Assembly (NCBI GenBank): GCA_002429115.1
Contig: DIYS01000271.1
Coordinates: forward strand, 1 to 30,561
Direction: 5' to 3'
DNA length: 30,561 nucleotides
Source of the DNA: Saccharicrinis sp. UBA6048
Lineage (GTDB): Bacteria > Bacteroidota > Bacteroidia > Bacteroidales > Marinilabiliaceae
Below the pieces are notes generated by a model. The model worked only from the letters and a program-made list of their open reading frames with translations, made no database searches and had not been told where the DNA came from. Position numbers and translations under genes: made by a program. Positions 1 to 7,346 of the stretch are shown here, in pieces (position 1 is the stretch's first letter; the number at the start of each line of letters is the position of its first letter).

Positions 1-633
1 TTCACCTGATATGGCGGTCACTTTAGTCGTGCCCGAAAACGAGATAAAGATAAATCCCGCCGTTGCAATAATGGACTTGAATCCTTTCGGAGCAAAAGGA
101 ACATAGCGATCTGGTTCGATGTGCAGCACACCACTAATCGCATAAATAATAAGAAAGGTAATTAATAGGATCACAAATATGGTTTGAAGCCGGCCAGACA
201 TTTTAACGCCTTTAATATTGATATAGGTAAAAAACAGGCAACAGGCGACGCTAATCAGTTTAATGTGTAATTCAGAAATGTCAGGATTAAGCAGAATCAC
301 GAATATTCCCATGGCCAGTAATGAAAAGGCAGATTTAAAAGCCAGTGAAATCCAGGCTGTGAGTCCGCCAATGGTGCCCATTAATGGGCCCATGCTTCTA
401 TCGGCAAATATGTAAATGCCACCAGTGATAGGCATGGCTGTGACCAGTTCTGATTTAGCCAATATGGTTGGTATTATCAATAAACTGCCTAAGAGATATG
501 CCAATACCACTGCAGGGCCAGAGTAGGTGTAAGCGATGGCCGGGAGCACAAATAATCCGGAACTGATCATTACGCCTGAAGAGACGCAGATCACTTCGAT
601 TAATCCTAACTCACGCTTTAACTTACGAATCAT
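1..633 (-). CDS. APC-superfamily amino acid permease, N-terminal part (runs off window)
   Basis: I translated this frame by hand from an ATG at 633. It is open for 211 codons to the window edge and an in-frame stop lies just upstream of the ATG. The protein is almost wholly hydrophobic, with about six membrane helices visible. The first helix carries GVMISSGLFVLP, which matches the unwound substrate-binding stretch (G-x-IGSGIF-type) of amino acid/polyamine/organocation permeases. Later parts read MPITGGIYIFADRSMGPLMG, also typical of the family. It should be an inner-membrane amino acid or amine transporter; the substrate cannot be told. The C-terminal half lies outside the window, so a fused C-terminal domain cannot be excluded. 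It is divergent from the cysteine-rich gene at 767. Confidence 0.85.
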   Translation of the reverse strand, partial: MIRKLKRELGLIEVICVSSGVMISSGLFVLPAIAYTYSGPAVVLAYLLGSLLIIPTILAKSELVTAMPITGGIYIFADRSMGPLMGTIGGLTAWISLAFKSAFSLLAMGIFVILLNPDISELHIKLISVACCLFFTYINIKGVKMSGRLQTIFVILLITFLIIYAISGVLHIEPDRYVPFAPKGFKSIIATAGFIFISFSGTTKVTAISGE

Positions 634-692
634 GTCTTTTGTATTGGCGATAATGGTTAATCACTATCTGTTCTTACTTAAGATACAAATTA

Positions 693-724
693 TTTGTTTA
701 GCATTTTTCCAATAGGCATCTTTG
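693..724 (+). promoter_or_regulatory. possible sigma-A type promoter for the cysteine-rich gene
   Basis: TTTG at 693-696, a 20-base spacer, then CATCTTTG at 717-724, one base off the Bacteroidota -7 consensus TAnnTTTG. A start of transcription near 731 would lie downstream of the TTG at 722 and so supports the ATG at 767 as the translation start. Weak because of the C at the first -7 position. Confidence 0.35.
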
Positions 725-766
725 TGCAGCTTTACAACGAATTACCTTAACAGAATCAGGAAAGTG

Positions 767-1051
767 ATGAAATCAAGAATAACGACCGAAAACTACAAGT
801 TTACGCAACATACTAAATGCGAGTTTTTCCCTTGCCATAACATTGCAAATACGGCTGAATTTAATTGTTTATTTTGTTATTGTCCTCTCTACATGTTGAA
901 GGATAAATGTGGGGGTAATTTCAAATATACCAACGGTGTAAAAGACTGTAGTGATTGCCTTGTGCCACATACCAAAGGCGCCTATGAGCATGTGATGAGT
1001 AAGATGAAAGATATAATTGCAATAGGAAGTGAACGGGGTGAAAATGAATAG
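767..1051 (+). CDS. small cysteine-rich metal-binding protein (PF04071-like)
   Basis: A 94-residue soluble protein with eight cysteines at residues 18, 23, 34, 37, 39, 48, 61 and 64, plus His24 and His68. The pattern CEFFPCH, then CLFCYCPLY, then KCGGN, then KDCSDCLVPH is what I recognise as the 'cysteine-rich small domain' (zf-like, PF04071) found in bacteria and archaea. The family's biochemical role is not settled; some members occur near corrinoid genes, but nothing here supports that link. The frame is also open from a TTG at 722, but the ATG at 767 starts directly before the conserved domain and follows a purine-rich AGGAAAG, so I prefer it. The cysteine spacing suggests one or two zinc or Fe-S sites (inference). 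It stands alone between the divergent permease and the histidine kinase. Confidence 0.8.
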   Translation: MKSRITTENYKFTQHTKCEFFPCHNIANTAEFNCLFCYCPLYMLKDKCGGNFKYTNGVKDCSDCLVPHTKGAYEHVMSKMKDIIAIGSERGENE

Positions 1052-1340
1052 TATAGGCTGACTGTTTTTATGTTATTCAGTCCTTTTCTACGATCATAGA
1101 TCTTAAATTTTAATCACATCATCGGCGTATAACTTAAAGGAAAAATTCTACTTTTGCTTTAGAAACCATTTAAATTTTGTTTTTGTGATTTATTTTGGAT
1201 GAATTTAGTTTTCAGGCAAGGCAAAAATGATGCTAATAGCAACGCTCTTTAAATAATTTTTGCAGAAGCATGAGGGCTTAAGTCGTCAAAATAATCCAAA
1301 GGATAAAACTTAAATAGTTTCTTTAAAAGGGGAGCGCATA
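1052..1340. other. 289-base gap before the histidine kinase
   Basis: No open frame of note. A weak hairpin with 5-base arms GACTG/CAGTC lies near 1070-1085 and is followed by CTTTTCT, a possible weak terminator for the cysteine-rich gene. TACTTTTG at 1149-1156 fits the -7 consensus TAnnTTTG but has no TTTG at the right distance upstream, so it is only a candidate promoter for the kinase with a long leader. Confidence 0.35.
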
Positions 1341-3050
1341 ATGAGTTTTTTTAAGGTGTTGTTGGTATTGCAGTTTGTGTTTGTTTATCAAACATCATTC
1401 TCTCAATACGAAGTGAGGTTAAGTAACAACTATCCACCATTTAACTTTATTAACGAACAGGGGGAGTTGGTTGGCTTTAATGTGGACATTATTAATGCCA
1501 TTTTAGAGCTGAACAACGTTGATGTGAATATAGAAAGCGGCGATTGGAAAACAATCAACGAAGCGCTTGATAATGGTGAAATTGATGCCATTGCCGGAAG
1601 CTATTACCCGGGATTGCCGGATAGCTTGTTCTTATACACCCGATCCGTATTTAATTCATCTCACAGCTTCTTTTATAACCGCGATCATTTAAGAGAATTC
1701 ACAATTAATCAATTTAGATTGATGAAGGCTCCGATTGTGGCGATGCATAAAAATGAGGTGCTCATTAACTACGTTCAATATTTAAATCCTACCACCGAGT
1801 TTTTATTTATCAACGATTATAATCAGCTCTATAAAGCATTGCAGAATAAGGATGTGACCTGTGTTTTCGGACATCGAAGCCGTGGTTCCTATTCGGTAGG
1901 GATTTTAGGTTTCAATAATATTGAGATGCTGGAAAATCGAATTTTAGAGCGCAGCATGGGATTTAAGGTGTCAAACAAATCACCGCAAATCGTAGAAATG
2001 TTGAATAATGGCTTTGAAGTGATAATGGCTAATGGTGAATATGAGAAAATTGTTGACAAATGGATCACCAGCTATACAGGCAGACATTTGAAACTAAATC
2101 GCTATATCAGAATCTTATCTTTTGTGGCAATTATTGTGTCTTTATTGATTCTCTTATTGATCGTTATAAACCGTATCCTTCAATCTAAAGTTCGTTCTAA
2201 AACCCTGGATCTTCAGCAGCAGCTTGATCTTAATTCAAAGATGATGATTGAATTAGAGGAGCAAAAAAATAGAGCTGAGCAAAATGAACGAATGAAAACA
2301 GCTTTTCTGGCTAATATGAGCCATGAGATACGTACGCCAATGCATGGTATTCTTGGTTTTACCGAGTTGCTCAAAACGAATAAATATGATCATGAAGAAC
2401 AAGGTCAGTTTATCGATATCATTGAAAAAAGTGGTAACCGGATGCTGAATACGATTAATAATATTGTGGACATATCGAAGTTGGAATCTGGTATGGAATC
2501 ACCTCTTATTAAGCGTGTAAATATAGATCAGATGCTTAGCGAGCTGAAGCATTTCTTTATACATGAAGCAAACTCTAAGGGCATTGAATTACGCATAGAA
2601 CAAATAAAGTCAGATTCACTCAATGAGTTGCATACGGATGAGTATATGCTGAACTCTATCTTTACCAACCTCATTAAAAATGCGATCAAATTCACGAATA
2701 AAGGGGTTGTAAGGATTTGCTATGCGATTGGCGATAAACTAGCTGAGTTTTGGATTCAGGATACCGGGATTGGCATAGAGGATAATAAGCAGGAAACAGT
2801 GTTTGATCAATTTGTACAGGCTGATGTATCCTATTCAAGAGAATATGAAGGATCTGGGTTGGGTTTATCCATTATCAAAGGATATATTGATCTGCTTGAA
2901 GGTAAGATAATGCTTAAGTCCAAGAAGGATGTTGGTAGCACATTTTATGTGCAGATACCTAATCTGAACAAGCCAGAAAAGTGTAAAGTATCAAGTACAA
3001 AGTATCAAAGCTTGCCCCGAAAACACGGGGACTATTTACAGCAAGTTTAA
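1341..3050 (+). CDS. sensor histidine kinase with periplasmic solute-binding (SBP_bac_3) sensor domain
   Basis: Domains in order: signal peptide (residues 1-22, ending SFSQ); a type 3 solute-binding domain (about 23-245; YPPFNF near its start, GFNVDIINAI, DAIAGSYYP); one membrane helix at about 258-279; a short coiled coil; HisKA with the H-box MSHEIRTP (His328); and HATPase_c with N447 in the N-box, DTGIGI (Asp474) and a GSGLGLS G2 box near 504-510. It should bind a small molecule, perhaps an amino acid, in the periplasm and autophosphorylate at His328. There is no receiver, PAS or Hpt domain, and no response regulator gene beside it, so its partner is elsewhere. The AGGGGAG a few bases before the ATG is an unusually good Shine-Dalgarno for this phylum and fixes the start. 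Confidence 0.9.
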   Translation: MSFFKVLLVLQFVFVYQTSFSQYEVRLSNNYPPFNFINEQGELVGFNVDIINAILELNNVDVNIESGDWKTINEALDNGEIDAIAGSYYPGLPDSLFLYTRSVFNSSHSFFYNRDHLREFTINQFRLMKAPIVAMHKNEVLINYVQYLNPTTEFLFINDYNQLYKALQNKDVTCVFGHRSRGSYSVGILGFNNIEMLENRILERSMGFKVSNKSPQIVEMLNNGFEVIMANGEYEKIVDKWITSYTGRHLKLNRYIRILSFVAIIVSLLILLLIVINRILQSKVRSKTLDLQQQLDLNSKMMIELEEQKNRAEQNERMKTAFLANMSHEIRTPMHGILGFTELLKTNKYDHEEQGQFIDIIEKSGNRMLNTINNIVDISKLESGMESPLIKRVNIDQMLSELKHFFIHEANSKGIELRIEQIKSDSLNELHTDEYMLNSIFTNLIKNAIKFTNKGVVRICYAIGDKLAEFWIQDTGIGIEDNKQETVFDQFVQADVSYSREYEGSGLGLSIIKGYIDLLEGKIMLKSKKDVGSTFYVQIPNLNKPEKCKVSSTKYQSLPRKHGDYLQQV

Positions 3051-3140
3051 ATAATCTGCCAATAAAAGCACGAATTTCAATTTTCATATACTAATAGGGA
3101 AACAGCGTAGATACCTAAAATCCGCAAGACTTTCCTGTTT

Positions 3141-3248
3141 CGCGGTTATTACGCAGAATGTCGCAGATTTTTATTCACCAAAATGAGTGAAAACACATTC
3201 AGTGAAAATCGGCGTTATCTGCGGGCTATGAAATTCTGTTTGCGGGAT
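3141..3248. repeat. degenerate inverted repeat with TCTGCG-type units
   Basis: Between the kinase and the channel gene. On the minus strand 3141-3179 reads with AATCTGCGACATTCTGCG and ends in a CCGCG-like tail. On the plus strand 3202-3225 reads GTGAAAATCGGCGTTATCTG followed by CGGG. A third partial copy, TTCTGTTTGCGGGATT, lies at 3233-3248. Together they form a loose inverted repeat of an element resembling the intergenic 'AATCTGCGTAATCTGCGGG' units I recall from Bacteroidota genomes. A decayed relative may lie at 7160-7193. No coding potential. Confidence 0.5.
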
Positions 3249-3293
3249 TAAGGAGATATACAAAAAGTTGATGAACTAATTTGTGATCTGTAG

Positions 3294-5696
3294 CTATTTG
3301 TTGTCTTTAATAATATGAATATCTCGCTGTGGGAATGGTATGTTAATACCTTCTTTATTCAATGCATCGTACACCATTTGGGTAACTTCACTTCTAATTC
3401 GCAAGCCTTCACCGGTTTTTGTAATCCAATAAAGAATTCTGAAGTCAAGTGAGCTTTCACCCATACTTTCAAATAATATGATTGGATCTGGATATTTAAG
3501 AATATCTTCATGTGACATGACCTGCTCTTCCAGTATAGTTTTAGTTTTAACGATATCCGTTCCATAGGCCACGCCAACCAGCACCTCGTAGCGTCGTGTT
3601 TGATCTGAGTGTGTCCAGTTAATCACCTCATTGGAAATAAACTGACCATTAGGTACAATTACTTCAGCACCGTCAAACGTACGAACAACACTGGAGCGAA
3701 TACCAATCGATTTTACACGTCCTCGCAATTCACCCACTTCTACCACGTCATTAATTTTAATTGGTCGTTCAAAGAGCAGAATAAGTCCGGATACGAGGTT
3801 GTTAAAGATGTTTTGCAAACCAAAACCTATACCAACACCAAACGCACCAATTAATACTGCAAAACTTTGCATAGGTATTCCGGCAACGCTCAAAGCAAAT
3901 GTAAATCCAACCGTAATCAGACCATATTTAACGAGTAATGCAACAGTGTGTGGCAATCCTTTGTCGAGCCTCGTTTTGCTTAGAATATCCTCTTCCAGCA
4001 ATACCTTAATAATGTTGGATATAAAGATGGACAGGCTAAGTATCAGTACCATCCAAAAAATATGGTTGATGGAAAAACTGATAGAACCTAATGTAATATC
4101 ATACATTACAATGGTTGATAGTGCTGATAGTACTTGTTCATCCACATTGATACTGGCCAGAAAGGTATAGGCAATACAAAGGACTAAAACCAGGTTAGTG
4201 ACCCACAATAATTTACGTTTTAGACTGATACCATAGACTTCAAGCGTTTTTAAGCGTTTGATTTTCCGACTGTCAAAAACAATTTCGATAACACCACAGA
4301 TAATTAGATAGGAAACATAGAGTAGTGCAATTATAAATGTATTGATCAATATCAGAGAGTTAACAAACTCCAGGAATGAAATATACCCAAATAACCCGAT
4401 GACGAAAGCGACAGTAATTGTAATGGCAATTAAAAGAACGCCATTTTTTGTCAAACTGGCGAAATGTGTGTTTTTAATCGGATTCTTACGGAAATAACTA
4501 TACAAAAACCAAACGATGCACATCTCCACAAAGGCCGCAAAAAGCAAGAATAGTTGAAAACCTACATAGTCAGGAGGAAATAGATTAGCACCAGCCTGGG
4601 CAAGCAATAAGAAAAACAATGCCAATATGGCGAAGAACAGAGGTCGTGTCGTCAGTCTGTAAAGTAATATTGATAATGGTATGCACAGAATGATCCGAAT
4701 AATATCTTTAAAGATGATTGGTTGGTTTGGAAATATAAAGGCTGATAACCAAATGATCAGAATAAACGATGTACTACTATAAGCTGATATCAGCTGCTTG
4801 AACTGTCGCTTAAAGTAACTGTCACTTTCAACTTTTACATCTTTAAGGCGCTTATTGAGGCTTCTGAAGAGAAAGACGCCAATGATCATCAGGATAATAA
4901 AAACGGCAGCTTGCGATTGATTCGTATTTATATACTGCAGCAATAACCCGCCTTCTGTTTTTATATTAGTATACAGCATACTTGTTAGCGATGCTATGGA
5001 TACCTGGCTTATAATAGTTTTTAAATTGAGCTGACTCTTTGTGAAAACATCCTGGTTAAGGTTTTGAACCAACTCTTGTTGTTTGCTTATGTGTGCTTTT
5101 ATAAGCGTAATCTCATCAAGTATTTGTGCATTAACTTCCAGCAATTTACCGCGTTGATCAACCAATTTATTATCTAAACTGTCTGATTTTAACAATACAC
5201 GCCTGATGGTTGCAGTAACAACCTTATCAGGAGTCTCGGTTTTCATTTTCTTTTGGGTTAAAAGCCACTGATCAGAAAGCGTTTTTATTTTGCTATGGTT
5301 CTTCTCCAGCCTTGATAAGCTTTTGGAGACTTCATTTTCCATTTCCTGTAAAACCTGCAATTGTTGTTTCCATCTGGATATGTTGTTGGTTAAATGGCGT
5401 CTGTTGGCATGATGAACATTTATTTCTTTTTCACTTTGATAAATGCTATCTACAATTTCAAGTTTAGTAAGATTTGTATTGATGACTTCAGCTAACTGCT
5501 CTTTCGAAAGTCCACTCTTTTCAATTTTTTCAAGTTGATCAATCGCTTCGGTACTTTGTTCCGGTATATTGATGAGTTCAATGCTTTTAATGATTTTTAT
5601 TGTGTCATCATCGGCGGTTTGTGCAATTTGACTCTCAATATTGACGACAGCGGATAGATTAAATAAGAAGCATATAATGAGCAAATACTTTGTCAT
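3294..5696 (-). CDS. large mechanosensitive ion channel of the MscS/MscK type
   Basis: From the ATG at 5696 the protein has 800 residues. The frame is open 26 codons further upstream, but the chosen start begins a clear signal peptide (MTKYLLIICFLFNLSA). Next comes a long, charged, heptad-like periplasmic region (about residues 40-230), then roughly ten membrane helices. The MscS core begins near residue 600 with the glycine/alanine-rich pore helix (VLIGAFGVGIGFGLQNIF), followed by NLVSGLILLFERPIKINDVVE and the cytoplasmic beta domain (IVPNGQFISNEVINW). The family opens on membrane tension during hypo-osmotic shock and releases solutes. The length and exported N-terminus resemble MscK/YbdG-type relatives rather than the roughly 290-residue MscS. 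It is transcribed towards the kinase and is probably monocistronic. Confidence 0.9.
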   Translation of the reverse strand: MTKYLLIICFLFNLSAVVNIESQIAQTADDDTIKIIKSIELINIPEQSTEAIDQLEKIEKSGLSKEQLAEVINTNLTKLEIVDSIYQSEKEINVHHANRRHLTNNISRWKQQLQVLQEMENEVSKSLSRLEKNHSKIKTLSDQWLLTQKKMKTETPDKVVTATIRRVLLKSDSLDNKLVDQRGKLLEVNAQILDEITLIKAHISKQQELVQNLNQDVFTKSQLNLKTIISQVSIASLTSMLYTNIKTEGGLLLQYINTNQSQAAVFIILMIIGVFLFRSLNKRLKDVKVESDSYFKRQFKQLISAYSSTSFILIIWLSAFIFPNQPIIFKDIIRIILCIPLSILLYRLTTRPLFFAILALFFLLLAQAGANLFPPDYVGFQLFLLFAAFVEMCIVWFLYSYFRKNPIKNTHFASLTKNGVLLIAITITVAFVIGLFGYISFLEFVNSLILINTFIIALLYVSYLIICGVIEIVFDSRKIKRLKTLEVYGISLKRKLLWVTNLVLVLCIAYTFLASINVDEQVLSALSTIVMYDITLGSISFSINHIFWMVLILSLSIFISNIIKVLLEEDILSKTRLDKGLPHTVALLVKYGLITVGFTFALSVAGIPMQSFAVLIGAFGVGIGFGLQNIFNNLVSGLILLFERPIKINDVVEVGELRGRVKSIGIRSSVVRTFDGAEVIVPNGQFISNEVINWTHSDQTRRYEVLVGVAYGTDIVKTKTILEEQVMSHEDILKYPDPIILFESMGESSLDFRILYWITKTGEGLRIRSEVTQMVYDALNKEGINIPFPQRDIHIIKDNK

Positions 5697-5851
5697 AGTT
5701 TGTAGGCTAACAGTTTTAATATGGGAACAATTTAACGAATATACTTTAAAGATGGTGTAAAGTAAAGGGTTCAATCATTTGATAAGCCTTTACGATTTGA
5801 TGCAGATAGACTTACGTTTTTATGAAATAAAAAGACTTGTTCATCAAGATA

Positions 5852-5929
5852 GTTGCCGAGCGAAGTCGAGGTAGAGACGAGATGAAATTTGATTACTATA
5901 AGTAACCACTTCGACTCCGCTCAGTGAAC
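5852..5929. repeat. imperfect inverted repeat, GAGCGAAGTCGAG type
   Basis: The left arm, about 5852-5873, contains GCCGAGCGAAGTCGAGG. The right arm, about 5905-5929, read on the minus strand, gives TTCACTGAGCGGAGTCGAAG. The arms share the core GAGCG(A/G)AGTCGA(A/G)G in opposite orientation with about 30 bases between them. I recall copies of this unit as widespread dispersed intergenic repeats in Bacteroidota, so this is a paired copy in the gap between the channel gene and the adhesin-like gene. It could fold as a hairpin between two leftward genes. Confidence 0.65.
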
Positions 5930-5973
5930 TGACTTTGTTGTACTATAACACTCTTATAATTGGAATTAGAAAT

Positions 5974-7005
5974 TTAATAATACGTCTGGCTGCCTGATAC
6001 AGTGTTTCCGGTTATTTTAATTGGTCCATTATCTAAAATAAGGCTACGTCGGCCAACGCTGCCTTTTGCCTTTAAAACACCGGCTTTCGAAGTTAGGTCA
6101 AAGCTAAGCTCCTGCTTGGTGTTTAGTAACTGCATATTAACGGCTCCCGAAACTGTTTTAAAGGACGAGTTACCACTCAGTTTGATGACTTTTCCATTTA
6201 ATAGTCCGGTAACGGAGCTAAGCTGAAGACTGCCATTGGACTGAGTAATTTGAATGGCGCCAGATTCCGTATTGCCTTTTATATTGCCATTAATCTGCTC
6301 AAGCGTCATATTTCCTTTGGTGGAACTCAGGTTAATGTTACCAGTTATATTTTTCAGTGTTTGATGACCTGTTGTGGTTTGTAGCGAAAAATCTCCCTGA
6401 ACACCATTCGCCGATAAGCTTCCTCGGATGGCATTCATTGTAACATTACCTCTGATGTCCTTGATATAATGTTTGCCAATTTCAGCATTCGCAATAACGT
6501 TTCCTCGGATGGCATTTAAATTAATGGCGCCAGAAACTGTTTTTATTTCAACATCGGCAGAAATGTTAGTGGCTGTAATTTTCCCTAAAGTGGTATTGAT
6601 TTGATGTGTCGTGCCAGCTATGTTTTGCAGAGACACACTGCCGTTGGCATTATTAATATTAACGGTAACTTTAGAAGGAACTTCCAGTATAAACCGGCCT
6701 TTAGTACTTTCCTGGTTTCTTTCTAATCTATCAACTGACAACAACAATGTCTGACCAATAACTTCCTCATTAATACTCAAGAAGCTGTTGTATGATGCTC
6801 GTAATTCACCTTTAAATCGAACTTCGGAAGTTTGAGAACCCGTAATTTCAATTGTACAATAATGGCCTTCAATATTTATAGCATTTATTCCCTGATACGA
6901 TTTTTCGATGGAAGCAACAATTGGTTGTGCGCTTAGTAGAAGTGGAGATATTATAAAGATACCAAGTAATATTAACCAATTTAATGTTTGGGATTTGTAA
7001 TTCAT
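5974..7005 (-). CDS. exported beta-helix protein, DUF4097-like putative adhesin
   Basis: A 343-residue protein with a signal peptide (about residues 1-27: a KSQ-containing start, a hydrophobic stretch, ending LLLSAQ). The mature part is a ladder of short beta-strand repeats rich in N, G, S and T, with repeated units such as LNAIRGNV, MNAIRGSL, IKDIRGNV, LKNITGNI and LEQINGNI. Repeats of this kind belong to the DUF4097 / 'putative auto-transporter adhesin head' family, which folds as a right-handed beta-helix or beta-prism. No membrane anchor or type 9 secretion C-terminal domain is evident, so it is probably periplasmic or surface associated. Biochemical function is unknown and 'adhesin' is a family label, not evidence. 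The repetition is also visible in DNA, where CCTCGGATGGCATT occurs twice (near 6421 and 6501). Confidence 0.75.
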   Translation of the reverse strand: MNYKSQTLNWLILLGIFIISPLLLSAQPIVASIEKSYQGINAINIEGHYCTIEITGSQTSEVRFKGELRASYNSFLSINEEVIGQTLLLSVDRLERNQESTKGRFILEVPSKVTVNINNANGSVSLQNIAGTTHQINTTLGKITATNISADVEIKTVSGAINLNAIRGNVIANAEIGKHYIKDIRGNVTMNAIRGSLSANGVQGDFSLQTTTGHQTLKNITGNINLSSTKGNMTLEQINGNIKGNTESGAIQITQSNGSLQLSSVTGLLNGKVIKLSGNSSFKTVSGAVNMQLLNTKQELSFDLTSKAGVLKAKGSVGRRSLILDNGPIKITGNTVSGSQTYY

Positions 7006-7346
7006 AGTTTAAGTATTTAATAATCGTAGTTGGATTTGTATGATGACAATATAACGATTATTTGATAGATATTTAGGTAGTTGAGTTATAAAAACCAGAT
7101 TGAAAGCAGCTAAAATCAGCAGGCATACGGAAGATCAAGTCAATTTGGCTTTGTGAATGAATATCCACGATAATCTGCACAAATAGCGGGAAGTTGTAGA
7201 AATGACCATCCTTTATTATTTCCGATAGTATCCGGTTTTAAAATTCAAGTTGATTTTATTTATAAAATGAGTAATATTACACCGGATAGATAGCATCTGG
7301 AAACAAATAATTTCTTACATTTGCGCAATTTTTTACAAAAGAGATT
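7006..7346. other. 341-base gap between divergent genes
   Basis: Holds the upstream regions of the leftward adhesin-like gene and of guaB. At 7160-7193 the sequence TATCCACGATAATCTGC followed by CACAAATAGCGGG looks like a decayed copy of the TCTGCG repeat at 3141-3248. A small imperfect hairpin (CCGGAT/ATCTGG) lies at 7282-7300, just ahead of the guaB -7 box, and might be an operator, though nothing further supports this. I see no conserved purine riboswitch fold and no gene. Confidence 0.5.
7316..7323 (+). promoter_or_regulatory. -7 promoter element of guaB
   Basis: TACATTTG matches the Bacteroidota -7 consensus TAnnTTTG and ends 23 bases before the ATG at 7347, giving a leader of about 15-20 bases. 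No good TTTG is seen at the expected -33 position. Confidence 0.55.

Noticed and set aside
3799..4170. Open frame of 123 codons on the plus strand inside the mechanosensitive channel gene
   Set aside because: Fully antisense to a well-supported gene, with low-complexity composition and no recognisable domain.
7163..7346. Purine riboswitch upstream of guaB
   Set aside because: I looked for a three-way junction fold with conserved loops and saw none; the predicted leader is only about 20 bases.
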